DNA of 64,000 nt, taken from positions 1,674,001 to 1,738,000 of the forward strand of contig NZ_JPOO01000001.1 in NCBI RefSeq assembly GCF_000733925.1. Direction: 5' to 3'. Positions 1 to 10,100 of the stretch are shown here, piece after piece; the stretch's first letter is position 1, and the number at the start of each line of letters is the position of its first letter. The stretch is from Arenibacter algicola. Lineage in GTDB: Bacteria; Bacteroidota; Bacteroidia; Flavobacteriales; Flavobacteriaceae. The translations under genes were made by a program, and so were the position numbers. The notes below the pieces were generated by a model. The model was not told the origin of the DNA and did not search any database. It worked only from the letters and a program-made list of their open reading frames with translations.

Positions 1-1
1 G

Positions 2-400
2 GATAATGTAATACCAATAAAATTGGCATCTAGAGTACATGAAAAATTTGCCACTCCTTATCTAGCAATTATAATGTATGTTGGGCTTTGTTTTTTATTT
101 GCTTCAATTGGGGGGTTTAGGCAGTTGGCCATTATATCCAGCGCGTCTATTTTACTAATATACCTGGGAGTAGCATTGGCAGTGATTAAATTGAGGAAAT
201 CGGGTGGGGGAGTTGTCCGTTCAAATTCCTTCAGAATACCTGGAGGATATCTTGTCCCAATTATAGCTGTTCTGGTTATTTTATTCTTTTTGTCCAATCT
301 GTCATTTAATGAATTATTCGCCCTTGGCATTTTTATTGGGGTATTATCCATAATCTATTATATTATTGATAATGTAAGTCATAATAAAGAAGGGAATTAA
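2..400 (+). CDS. APC-family amino acid permease, C-terminal part
   Basis: The reading frame is open to the left edge, so this is the last ~132 residues of a longer gene. It encodes the end of a polytopic inner-membrane transporter, with hydrophobic segments at LAIIMYVGLCFLFASIG, LAIISSASILLIYLGVALAV, YLVPIIAVLVILFFLS and LFALGIFIGVLSIIYYII. The phrases VHEKFATPYLAI and FRIPGGYLVPIIAV match the late transmembrane segments of APC-superfamily amino acid permeases. The TTG at 23 is internal and is not a start. Substrate cannot be told from this part. It has no visible link to the sugar locus that follows. Confidence 0.8.
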   Translation, partial: DNVIPIKLASRVHEKFATPYLAIIMYVGLCFLFASIGGFRQLAIISSASILLIYLGVALAVIKLRKSGGGVVRSNSFRIPGGYLVPIIAVLVILFFLSNLSFNELFALGIFIGVLSIIYYIIDNVSHNKEGN

Positions 401-422
401 AAGGGATTGTTTGGATAGATGT

Positions 423-670
423 TTAGGATACAACAAGCTCATTGGCCTCATCCAATACATGGTTGGTGAAACTCTTTAAGTAGATCTGTGTTGTTTTAAG
501 GGAGTTGTGACCCAATCCTTCACTGATTACCTCTGTGGGTATCCCCATGAATTTGGCTATGGTGGCCCAGGAATGGTTATTGGTATAGGTGGTAAAATGT
601 TCTTCGATACCTGCATCCTTAGCAATAGTCTTGAGATGGCCGTTCATCCTTCTGCGCAGGGATTTGTATT
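423..670 (-). pseudogene. Tyrosine recombinase (phage-type integrase) C-terminal remnant
   Basis: The minus strand encodes KSLRRRMNGHLKTIAKDAGI, then NNHSWATIAKFMGIP, VISEGLGHNSLKTTQIYL and KSF. This is the C-terminal catalytic block of Bacteroidota site-specific recombinases: the HS/AT block, LGH, and the tyrosine in the TQIYL context. The Arg normally preceding His-Ser is replaced by Asn (NNHS), and the frame is closed by a TAG a few codons upstream of the KSLRRR block. Only the tail is left and it lacks a catalytic Arg, so it is read as a decayed integrase marking an old insertion. Confidence 0.7.
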
Positions 671-675
671 TATCG

Positions 676-1118
676 TAATACTACTAATGCCATCATAATT
701 TTCAACATTGAACATGAAGGATCACTGTAGGTAATCCTTCTGCCATCACAACACGAAACCTCATATAAACAGGGGGGGGTGTCATTTTTGTTAGAATAAT
801 TCTTTAAAATGTGTATAGTTATTGGATTTAAAATTACTTTTATACTTATTGATATCAATTGCACTATTTTGAATGCAAAATAGTGATCCCTAATTTTAAA
901 GTCTTCAACCCCAGTCGTATTTATTCATTCCGGTTACACTGGAGATCAAGGACCTATCTGAATTTTAGACATGGGTACAATTGCAGTATAGGAATGGATT
1001 AAATCCTAAATCATAATTATTATGTACTCTTTTTCCTGAGCTAATCACTAGAATTTAATTGGAGAATTTACATGATTGTTTCCAATTTCATTAAGTTTAC
1101 ATTTTAACCCAACATTTA
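676..1118. other. Non-coding stretch between integrase remnant and regulator
   Basis: No credible gene lies here. The short open frames have no family-like sequence. It includes a run of nine G near 770 and a 21-bp AGGAT...ATCCT element at 718-738 that recurs at 13201. The promoter of the regulator gene at 1119 must lie toward the right end, but no convincing motif was recognised. Confidence 0.6.
718..738. repeat. 21-bp AGGAT...ATCCT element, copy 1
   Basis: A 21-bp sequence starting AGGATCACTG and ending GTAATCCT. The ends AGGAT/ATCCT are inverted repeats. It matches 13201-13221 at 19 of 21 positions, and the preceding CAACATTGA is also shared. Function unknown: it could be a regulator site or a mobile-element remnant. 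Confidence 0.5.
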
Positions 1119-3863
1119 ATGAGGTTCCAAAGCGTTTTTTTTCTTTTTATCGTGGTCTTTATTTCTTTATTCCACTCCTGTTCCTACCGGAATGATGAGG
1201 CGGAAATAAGGATTGGGTTTTCCCAAGCCATGATAGCCGACGAATGGAGGCAGTCCATGAACAATGCCATGGAGCTGCAGGCTTCTTTATATCCCAATGT
1301 AACTTTAAGTATTTCCAATGCAGACTATAACGTTGAAAATCAAATTAAACAGCTTAAGGAATTTATAGCGGCCGATGTGGATATTATAATAGTCTCCCCA
1401 ATACAATCCAAGCCAATAACTCCTATTGTGGAAGAAGCAATGAAGGCCGGCATCCCTGTATTGGTAGTAGATAGAAAAACGGATAATCAAAAATATACCG
1501 CTTATGTGGGAGCAGATAACATTGAAGTGGGCAGAAATGCAGCAAAGATTATAGTTTCTAATTTGCCTGATTCACTAAAAGTTGTTGAAATCAGGGGCTT
1601 GTCCGGATCTTCACCTGCAGAGGAAAGGAGTCTGGGATTCCATCAGATTTTGGATAAATTCCCGAGTATAGAATTTATGGGAACCATTCAGGGTGATTGG
1701 GAGAAAGAGTCCATTACCGGAGGTTTTAAGGAACTCTTGCAGGAAATGGGACCGGTCGACTATGTTTTTGTCCACAACGATAGAATGGCCTTGGGTGCCT
1801 GGGAGGTAGCCAGGAATTTGGGTATTGAGGATCAAATTAAAATAATAGGTGTCGATGGTCTTAATGGGCCCAATGGAGGTATTCAATTGGTGAAGGAGGG
1901 AGTGCTGAACGCTACCATACTATATCCTACTGGAGGCGATGAGGCCATAAAGACAGCCTTGAAAATCTTGAATGATGAGATTGTACCTGTAAATAATATC
2001 CTTAGTACTACAGTAATCGATAGGTTTAATGCAGAAATAATGCAAAACCAGTTGAATAAGATAAATGAGCAGCAAACCCTCTTGGAATCACAGGTTACCG
2101 CGGTAAAAAGACAAAAGGAACTCTACTATTCACAAAATAATATTTTAAAGATCATACTGGGGTTTTCCTTTATTATTCTTGGTCTTGCTGTTTATAGCAT
2201 ATATTCCAAAATTGCGATTGCCAAGAAAAATAGGCAATTGGAGCTCACCAATAGAAAAATTACGGTCCAAAGAAATCAAATAGAGAAAATCGCCAACGAG
2301 GTAAAGGAAAGTAATGAGGCCAGGATGAATTTTTTTACAGGGCTGTCCCATGAGTTTAAGACACCTATTACATTAATTATGAGTTCAATAGAATCCTTAA
2401 GGGATTGGCAAAGGCAAAAAGGTTTTAAAACTGGGTTTGAAGTTGAGCTGATTCAAAATAATTCCAACCGGCTGCTCAGGTTGATAAATAATTTATTGGA
2501 TTTTAGAAAGGTGGAGGACCAAAAATTCAATGTTAGGGCTTCAAAAACAAATATTTTTAAATTCTCCAATAATATATTTAGCGAGTTTAAAGTAGAGGCC
2601 AGAAAAAGAGGAATAAAATTTAATATTACTTCAAATAATGAAGATTTGGAGCTGTTTATAGACCGGAATTTAATGGATAAGGTCTACTTCAACCTTTTGT
2701 CCAACGCCTTTAAATTTACACCGGACAATGGACGGATCGATATTGAAATTCTTGACAATTTGGATGGGAGTTTGGTAACTATTCATTTTAAGGATAATGG
2801 CATAGGTATACCGGAAAACGAACTGGAGTTTGTGTTTACACCTTTTTTTAAGGGTTCCAATAATAGAAAAAATAGCTCAGGAGTTGGCTTGCATCTGAGC
2901 AAACAATTTGTAGAATTGCATCTTGGTAAAATAGAAGTCAAATCCCATCACGGGACGGAATTCATTATAACCCTCTTTAAAGGGGATACCCATTTTAATG
3001 AGGATCAAATTGTGGTAGATCCTGAATTAGTGGATACGACCCTTATCAATTTTTCGGATGAGATTAGCCTGGATGAAGGCTCAGTTGGGTTGGAGGGCCA
3101 AAATAGGGAGGAACAACATTCCATTCTGTTGATTGAGGATAATCGTGATTTAACATTTTTTTTGAACAACAAATTGGGCAGTGAGTACGAAATGTTAATT
3201 TCAGATGGAACCGATGGACTCACAATGGCATATGAACATATTCCCGATGTTATCTTGTGCGATGTTAATTTATCCGATAAGAGTGGATTCGAAATTTGCC
3301 AAATTCTTAAGAGCGATCTGCGAACCTCTCATATACCTATAATCCTCTTGACCGCTCTAAGCAACAAAGAATCATTTATAAAAGGGCTTGAATGTGGGGC
3401 CGATTTATATTTGACAAAGCCCTTCAATTACTCCATCTTAACCCAATCTATAAAGTCGTTGCTCTATAATAGGGAAAAATTAAGGTATTACTATACTAAC
3501 AATATCCATAAAATAGACCAGGTACATTCCTTTGGCGATCCAGAGCAATTGTTTGTGAGACAATTAAATCAACAGATAAAGTCCAATTTGGACAACACCA
3601 ATTTTTCCGTGGAGAATCTGGCCGATGCCCTGAACATTTCTAGAGTTCAATTGTATAGAAAGGTTAAGGCCATGTTAGGAATAAGCGTGAGCGATTATAT
3701 TTCCAATTACAGACTGGAAAAGGCAAAATCTATGCTTGAATCCACTAATTATTCCATTTCTGAAATCGGGTACGCTACAGGTTTTTCTTCACCAAATTAC
3801 TTTTCTACTGCCTTTAAAGGCAAATTTGGGGTAACTCCCGGGGCCTATAAAAAATCTCTTTAA
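1119..3863 (+). CDS. Hybrid two-component sensor/regulator with periplasmic sugar-binding domain (fructose-sensor type)
   Basis: A 914-residue one-protein signalling system. A hydrophobic N-terminus (residues 1-20, with Cys21 in a lipobox-like site) precedes a type I periplasmic-binding-protein domain (about 30-310, LacI/ribose-binding type, e.g. VDIIIVSPIQSKPI and VDRKTDN). Then come a coiled stretch, a membrane helix (about 343-365), a histidine kinase with His411 in SHEFKTPITL, ATP-binding boxes DNGIGIP and SGVGLHLSK, a receiver domain with Asp715 and Lys767, and an AraC-type DNA-binding domain (about 815-913). This order is that of Bacteroidota hybrid regulators with a sugar-binding sensor, such as BT1754 of the B. 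thetaiotaomicron levan locus, which binds fructose. The adjacent porter, GH32, SusCD and fructokinase genes support fructose as the signal; ligand identity is inferred. Confidence 0.9.
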   Translation: MRFQSVFFLFIVVFISLFHSCSYRNDEAEIRIGFSQAMIADEWRQSMNNAMELQASLYPNVTLSISNADYNVENQIKQLKEFIAADVDIIIVSPIQSKPITPIVEEAMKAGIPVLVVDRKTDNQKYTAYVGADNIEVGRNAAKIIVSNLPDSLKVVEIRGLSGSSPAEERSLGFHQILDKFPSIEFMGTIQGDWEKESITGGFKELLQEMGPVDYVFVHNDRMALGAWEVARNLGIEDQIKIIGVDGLNGPNGGIQLVKEGVLNATILYPTGGDEAIKTALKILNDEIVPVNNILSTTVIDRFNAEIMQNQLNKINEQQTLLESQVTAVKRQKELYYSQNNILKIILGFSFIILGLAVYSIYSKIAIAKKNRQLELTNRKITVQRNQIEKIANEVKESNEARMNFFTGLSHEFKTPITLIMSSIESLRDWQRQKGFKTGFEVELIQNNSNRLLRLINNLLDFRKVEDQKFNVRASKTNIFKFSNNIFSEFKVEARKRGIKFNITSNNEDLELFIDRNLMDKVYFNLLSNAFKFTPDNGRIDIEILDNLDGSLVTIHFKDNGIGIPENELEFVFTPFFKGSNNRKNSSGVGLHLSKQFVELHLGKIEVKSHHGTEFIITLFKGDTHFNEDQIVVDPELVDTTLINFSDEISLDEGSVGLEGQNREEQHSILLIEDNRDLTFFLNNKLGSEYEMLISDGTDGLTMAYEHIPDVILCDVNLSDKSGFEICQILKSDLRTSHIPIILLTALSNKESFIKGLECGADLYLTKPFNYSILTQSIKSLLYNREKLRYYYTNNIHKIDQVHSFGDPEQLFVRQLNQQIKSNLDNTNFSVENLADALNISRVQLYRKVKAMLGISVSDYISNYRLEKAKSMLESTNYSISEIGYATGFSSPNYFSTAFKGKFGVTPGAYKKSL

Positions 3864-3944
3864 GAAGTTTTTCGTTTTTGCTTCAATTTTAATGTATCAA
3901 TTTTAGAGACACGGGTAACATCAGTGTAATTGACTAACTATGGG

Positions 3945-4060
3945 AATGTTAAATTAATTCACTTAAGTGTCTGATAATTAATATGTTAGTATTTTATATT
4001 GAAATGTTAACTAAATCATAACATATTGTAACATTGTTAAAATTACTCCCAATTTATTTG
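3945..4060 (+). promoter_or_regulatory. Candidate promoter/regulator region of the fructan operon
   Basis: The 231-bp gap between the regulator and the porter gene carries repeated AATGTTAA-like words at 3945-3951, 4003-4010 and 4033-4040 (ATTGTTAA). It also has a TTG at 4034 spaced 18 nt from TATTTG at 4055-4060, resembling the flavobacterial -33 TTG / -7 TAnnTTTG promoter but not an exact match. The words could be a binding site of the hybrid regulator. This rests on pattern only. Confidence 0.3.
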
Positions 4061-4094
4061 TAATAATATAGTCTTCATATTTAATAATTGTGAT

Positions 4095-5456
4095 ATGAAG
4101 AAAATATTGATATGGTCAATAACTGCGGCTCTGGCCGGATTCCTGTTTGGATTTGATACGGTAGTTATTTCTGGAGCCGACAAGAAATTACAGGTATTAT
4201 GGGGTTCCTCTGATGTGTTTCACGGGACCGTTGTTATGGCAATGGCACTATGGGGAACTGTATTGGGTGCAATTCTGGGAGGTATACCTACCAATAGGTT
4301 GGGTAGAAAAAAGACTCTTTTCTGGATAGGTGTTTTTTACACCATTTCAGCGTTAGGCTCAGCATTTTCCAATGACCCTATTACCTTTGCATTCTTTAGA
4401 TTTTTGGGCGGATTGGGTGTTGGAGCATCTACAATAGCAGCTCCTGCCTATATTTCTGAAATAGCCCCGGCCAAGGACAGGGGTAAATTAGTGGGGTTGT
4501 ATCAATTTAATATTGTCTTCGGAATATTGGTAGCCTTCCTTTCCAATTACCTATTAAGTGGGATAGGTGAAAATGCCTGGCGTTGGATGCTAGGAGTAGA
4601 GGCTATACCTGCCATTATTTATACCCTGTTTGTTTTAAGTGTTCCCCAGAGTCCCAGATGGCTATTGACCAAACTAAGGAACGATGAAGCACGAAATGTA
4701 CTTCAATTGATAAATCCAGGTCAGGATGTCGAAAAATTAATGTTGGAAATAAATCAGGAAAACGAAAATAAGGTTACAGGGGAGAATATATTTATAAAGA
4801 AATACCGCTTTCCATTGATTCTTGCCTTTTGTATAGCCTTCTTTAACCAGGCTTCAGGAATAAATGCTTTTCTATATTATGCCCCTAGAATTTTGGAGGA
4901 GGCCGGACTTGGGGAAAGTACCGCCTTATTGAGCAGTATTGGTATAGGGGTTACCAATTTACTATTTACACTCTTAGGAATTTTTCTTATTGATAGATTT
5001 GGAAGAAAGCAATTAATGTACCTAGGATCTATCGGGTATATAATATCTCTGACCTTGGTTTCCTGTGCTTTTTTCTTTGATTGGGAAGGTATGTCAGTCG
5101 CTATTTTTCTGTTTTTGTTCATAGCTGCGCATGCCATTGGCCAGGGTACAGTAATCTGGGTATTTATTTCAGAGATTTTCCCCAACCATTTAAGGGGTTC
5201 TGGACAATCTTTTGGAAGCTCGGTACATTGGATTTTGGCTGCAGTAATACCTTCATTGATACCTGTTCTGTTTACCTCTATAGGCGCTGGTACAGTGTTT
5301 GCCTTTTTTGCTTTTATGATGTTTTTGCAATTGCTCTTTGTGGCCTTTGTTATGCCGGAAACCAAAGGTATTTCATTGGAGGCATTGTCCAAGTCCTTGA
5401 CCAGATCCAATAGTACTGTGGATGAAACCAAATTGAATATTGAAAAGAATAAATAG
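4095..5456 (+). CDS. MFS sugar porter (inner-membrane monosaccharide importer)
   Basis: A 453-residue major facilitator protein of the sugar porter family with about 12 hydrophobic segments. Family signatures are GFLFGFDTVVISGA in helix 1, NRLGRKKTLF after helix 2, VPQSPRWLL at the end of helix 6 (PESPRWL in most members), FGRKQLMYLG after helix 8, and PETKGISLEAL after helix 12. It should carry a monosaccharide, probably fructose, across the inner membrane for the kinase encoded at 12112. It is the first gene of the run porter-GH32-SusC-SusD, 29 bp before GH32. The corresponding gene of the B. thetaiotaomicron levan locus is also a monosaccharide permease. Substrate is inferred from context. 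Confidence 0.88.
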   Translation: MKKILIWSITAALAGFLFGFDTVVISGADKKLQVLWGSSDVFHGTVVMAMALWGTVLGAILGGIPTNRLGRKKTLFWIGVFYTISALGSAFSNDPITFAFFRFLGGLGVGASTIAAPAYISEIAPAKDRGKLVGLYQFNIVFGILVAFLSNYLLSGIGENAWRWMLGVEAIPAIIYTLFVLSVPQSPRWLLTKLRNDEARNVLQLINPGQDVEKLMLEINQENENKVTGENIFIKKYRFPLILAFCIAFFNQASGINAFLYYAPRILEEAGLGESTALLSSIGIGVTNLLFTLLGIFLIDRFGRKQLMYLGSIGYIISLTLVSCAFFFDWEGMSVAIFLFLFIAAHAIGQGTVIWVFISEIFPNHLRGSGQSFGSSVHWILAAVIPSLIPVLFTSIGAGTVFAFFAFMMFLQLLFVAFVMPETKGISLEALSKSLTRSNSTVDETKLNIEKNK

Positions 5457-5485
5457 GTCTAATTATTAAATCAATTTTTAAGAAT

Positions 5486-7111
5486 ATGGAAAATTATAGA
5501 TTAAGATTATTTGTCGCCATTTTGGGTCTTTGCGTTGTTTTGTCCTGCAAGGATCAAGGGCAAAAAGAGAATGTGGGAAATACTTCCCTAAGTGAAGTTT
5601 CTTTAGATACGGAAGAAGGATTGTACCGGCCTAATTTTCATTTTACCCCTAAGGTGGGCTGGATGAACGATCCCAACGGGATGTTCCATTACAATGGTTA
5701 TTACCATTTGTATTATCAGCATTACCCCGATGGCAATAAATGGGGGCCCATGCATTGGGGCCATGCCATCAGTACGGATATGGTAAGTTGGAAGGAACAG
5801 CCAATTGCTTTATATCCGGACGACAAGGGATATATTTTCTCCGGAAGTGCCGTTGTGGATTTGGAAAATACCTCTGGCTTCGGTACAGGGGGGCAGGTGC
5901 CAATTATAGCCATATTTACCTATCATAATATGGACATTGAAAAGGCCAAGGGAATAGATGTAGAATCGCAGGCTATAGCCTATTCCTTAGATGAGGGGCT
6001 TACATGGACCAAATACTCGGGTAACCCTGTTATTCAGAATCCTGGAATAAGGGATTTTAGGGATCCCAAGGTTTCTTGGAACGAAGAACATGAAAAGTGG
6101 GTCATGGTCTTGGCGGCACAGGACAAAGTAATGTTCTATAGCTCCAAGGATCTTAAAAACTGGGAGCTATTATCGGATTTTGGTGCGGATTTTAATAAAG
6201 AGATCGGAACACACGGTGGCGTTTGGGAATGCCCTGACCTGTTCCCGATTCCAGTAGAGGGTACCGATGAGGTTAAATGGGTGCTCTATGTAAGCGTAAA
6301 TCCAGGTGGCCCCAATGGCGGCAGTGCCACACAATATTTTATTGGAGATTTTGACGGTGCAAAATTTACCATGGATAAGGATTTTGAAGCGGTCCTAAAC
6401 AAGGGTCAGAACCATTGGATAGACTTTGGGAAGGACAATTACGCTGGCGTTACATTTTCCAATATCACCTCAAAGGATGGCGGTAAATTTTATATGGGTT
6501 GGATGTCCAATTGGGAATATGCCAATGAAGTGCCCACGGAAACTTGGCGCAGTGCCATGACTGTGGCCAGGGAAGTAAAATTGATAAAAGACTCCCAGTC
6601 CTATAGATTGGCTTTTGATCCCGTTGATGAGATTGATGCCTATAAAGGGGTAAAGTATAAGAAAGAAAATATTGCAGTGGAGGGGGAATTGGAACTCATA
6701 AATTCAGAAAAAGTAAATCTTTCACGGGCTGCCATTAACTTCAATATTGCAGATATCAAAAAGGGTGGATTCACCTTTAAACTCGGAAATAAAAAAGGGG
6801 ACGAATTATCCTTTGGTTATGATTCCATCGATAACGAATTTTTTATCGATCGTAGCAAATCGGGTCAAATTGGTTTTTCAGATACATTTTCAAGTAAGCA
6901 GAGTATTGCGCCTCGAATTTCAAGTAGCGAAAAGCTTTCCGGGACTATTCTTCTGGATAAGACATCCATAGAATTATTTTTTGATGAAGGGTCAACGGTA
7001 ATGACGGAAATTTTCTTTCCCAATGCACCATTCGACACACTTTCAATAGAGACGGTCAATCAAGACTTTATTCTTGATAGCATAGAAATAAACGAACTTA
7101 ATATTAACTAA
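5486..7111 (+). CDS. Glycoside hydrolase family 32 lipoprotein (fructan/sucrose hydrolase)
   Basis: A 541-residue lipoprotein with Cys21 in a VLSC lipobox. The GH32 five-blade propeller begins at GWMNDPNG, with nucleophile Asp62. FRDPK gives the transition-state stabiliser Asp193, and WECPDLF the acid/base Glu248. A C-terminal beta-sandwich follows from about residue 395. It hydrolyses beta-fructosyl linkages (levan, inulin or sucrose) and is placed in the periplasm or on the outer membrane. It sits 29 bp after the porter and 13 bp before susC. Whether it is exo- or endo-acting and which linkage it prefers cannot be read from sequence; other GH32 types (levanase, inulinase, sucrase) remain possible. 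Confidence 0.93.
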   Translation: MENYRLRLFVAILGLCVVLSCKDQGQKENVGNTSLSEVSLDTEEGLYRPNFHFTPKVGWMNDPNGMFHYNGYYHLYYQHYPDGNKWGPMHWGHAISTDMVSWKEQPIALYPDDKGYIFSGSAVVDLENTSGFGTGGQVPIIAIFTYHNMDIEKAKGIDVESQAIAYSLDEGLTWTKYSGNPVIQNPGIRDFRDPKVSWNEEHEKWVMVLAAQDKVMFYSSKDLKNWELLSDFGADFNKEIGTHGGVWECPDLFPIPVEGTDEVKWVLYVSVNPGGPNGGSATQYFIGDFDGAKFTMDKDFEAVLNKGQNHWIDFGKDNYAGVTFSNITSKDGGKFYMGWMSNWEYANEVPTETWRSAMTVAREVKLIKDSQSYRLAFDPVDEIDAYKGVKYKKENIAVEGELELINSEKVNLSRAAINFNIADIKKGGFTFKLGNKKGDELSFGYDSIDNEFFIDRSKSGQIGFSDTFSSKQSIAPRISSSEKLSGTILLDKTSIELFFDEGSTVMTEIFFPNAPFDTLSIETVNQDFILDSIEINELNIN

Positions 7112-7124
7112 ATACAACTCAATT

Positions 7125-10100
7125 ATGAAACTGAAACTCTTATTATTACTAATGACGTTTGTTCCTTTAGGGCTATTGGCCCAGGAACAGATAAAAGGTA
7201 CTGTGACCTCCCAGGATGATGGAATGCCGTTACCAGGGGCCTCTGTGGTGGTGGCGGGTACTACCAATGGTACAACAACCGATTTTGATGGTAACTTTAC
7301 ATTGGATGAGGTGCCTTCGGACGCTACGCTTTCAATAAGTTATGTTGGTTTTTTAACCATGACGGTACAGGTAAATGGGCAGACAACTTTTAATATTGTA
7401 TTGCAACCAGATGCACAAATGTTGGACGAGGTTGTGCTAACGGGCTATACCACAGAACGAAAGGCCGATTTAACCGGGGCCATAACCGTAGTGGAACTTG
7501 GTCCTGTGGAAGGTCAAAGTTTAAGCTCGGGTAATGCCATGCAGGCCTTACAGGGAAGGGTGCCTGGTCTTTTTGTTGAAAAGTCGGGTAACCCTAATGG
7601 TACAAGTAGCAGAATTCTAATTAGGGGGGTTACCACCTTGGGGAACAACGACCCCTTGTATGTAATAGATGGGGTGCCAACGGTTAGGCAAGAGGTTTTC
7701 TCGGGACTTAATCCCAGTACTATTGAATCTGTTCAGGTTTTGAAAGATGCATCAGCTTCTTCCATTTATGGTTCCAGGGCAGGTAATGGCGTTATCATTG
7801 TAACCACCAAGAACAGTACAAAAGCTGGTGGGGAAGAGAAATATAGGGTAAGTGTAAATTCTAACATTTCCGTACAATCCGAAAAAAAGCAGCGTTATGA
7901 CATGCTGAATTCCCTACAAAGAGGTGAAGCATTATGGAGGGCATCCGTCAATGATGGTGCAGATCCAGCTGGGGGTTATGGGGAGATCTATAATTTTGAT
8001 TGGAATGGGGACTTTAATAATCCAGTGCTAAACAGTGTAACGCTACAGCCCTTTGTTGGGGGAGATGCCAATGTACCTGCAGGCGATACAGATTGGCAGA
8101 AAGAAGCTTATGAAACGGGTTATGTGTACAATAATGAAGTTTCCGTTTCAGGTGGAACGGACAAGTCCTTTCATCTTATCAATTTGGGACATCTTAAGAA
8201 TACCGGGATTCTAAAACATACAGGATATGAAAGATTTTCGGGGAAATTGAATTCCAATTTCAAATTGTTCAATGATAAATTGAAGATTGGCCTTAATACG
8301 GCTTTTACCAGCTCGGATGAAACATTGGCCTCTACAGATATCGGTAGCGCCCCAACTCCGGCATTGGCTATTAGCTTGGCGCCAACTATACCTTTGTTTG
8401 ACAGTAATGGTAATTATGGTGGGCCTTTGGGAGCTGGTTACTCGGATCGTAACAACCCGGTTCTAATGCAATACTTAAATAGATGGGACAATACGGAAAG
8501 GACCAATATTTTTGGAAATGTATTTGCCGAATTACAGATATTGGACAATTTAACTTTTAGAACGAGTATTGGTCTTGATTTTGGCGACTATAAGCGCAAG
8601 GACATTGAGCCTAGGGTAGCCAATGGTTTTGTAAACAGGAGTAATAATAGGTTGATATTGGACACCAACAAATTTACCAGTGTTGTCTTTACCAATACCT
8701 TAAATTATAATTTGGAATTGGGCGATCATCGTTTTGGCCTGTTGGTGGGAGCAGAATCAATAAAAAATGATTTTGATTCGGTTACGGCCATCGCCGATGG
8801 CTTTGCGGTAGAGACCGAGTCCTATTTTGTATTGGATGCGGCTACTGGCGCTAGGACAAATACTGGACGTTCCAGTGGAAGTAGTCTGTTGTCCCAATTT
8901 GGGAAATTAAATTACGCTTTTGCGGATAAATATCTGGCTTCTGTTACCGTTCGTAGGGATGGTTCTTCACGATTTGGTGAAGAAAACAGGTATGGTGTTT
9001 TTCCGGCCGCAACTTTGGGTTGGAGAATTAGTAGGGAAGATTTTTTCAATGATGAAGGCGCGGTTTCGGATTTAAAATTTCGTGCCGGATACGGTGAAGT
9101 TGGTAACCAATCTATTGGTGACCTGGCCAGATTTGGTCTTTACGAATCAAGATATGGTCCCAACCAAGATCAATTTGTTCCTGATTTTTTCAACCAGTAT
9201 TATAATGTAGGAACAGCATATGATTTAGGAGGTAATAATGGGGGGACATTGCCTTCAGGATTTGTTTCCATTCAAGCTGCGAACCCGGCGCTTAAATGGG
9301 AAACTACCAAGGAATTTAACTTTGGTGTAGACTTTGGACTTTTTAACAATGCAGTAGTAGGTACTTTCGATTACTTTACCAGAGAAACCAGTGACATCTT
9401 GATTACACCTCCAATCGCCTCAGTAATTGGCGAAGGACAACAGCGTGTTCTTAATGGGGCTACCACAGAAACAAAAGGATGGGAGCTTTCGGTGGCCTAT
9501 TCCAAAACCTGGGACAGTGGATTTTCAATGGCTGTATCTACTAATTTTGGGGCTTTCAAAGACGAGATAACCTTTTTGCCCGAAGAAGTTAGGGCAGGTT
9601 TTCCGGGAACGGCCGAGAATTCTATCCTAGGTCAGTCACAATTTTCCATCTTCGGTTATAAAACAGATGGATTGTTCCAAAGTCAGGCCGATATCGATGC
9701 CAGTCCTGCACAAGTTGGGGCAAGACCTGGAGGATTGAAATTTCAAGACCTTAACGGCGATAATGTAATAGATAGCGATGATAGGGACTTTATTGGGAAT
9801 ACCTTGCCAGATCTGGAGTATGGAATTAGACTTGATCTTGGATATAAAAACTTTGATTTCTCCATTTTTGGATCAGGTGTAGCCGGAAGAATTGGTCAGG
9901 ACCCTTATATTTTTTGGAATAATTTCACCCAAGGCCGCGAGAATGCAGGTCTAGGTGTTCTCAATGCATGGACTCCAACAAATACCGATACGGATATACC
10001 ATCCCTGTCGTTGGCCTTCAACGATCAGAGGACTTCCGATTATTTATATAGAAAGAATTCCTATTTCAAAATAAGAAATTTACAGATAGGCTATTCTTTG

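Noticed and set aside
670..864. 64-codon open frame on the minus strand
   Set aside because: No family resemblance; it overlaps the decayed integrase end and the repeat element.
4877..5431. 184-codon open frame on the minus strand
   Set aside because: It lies wholly antisense to the MFS porter gene and has no family-like sequence.
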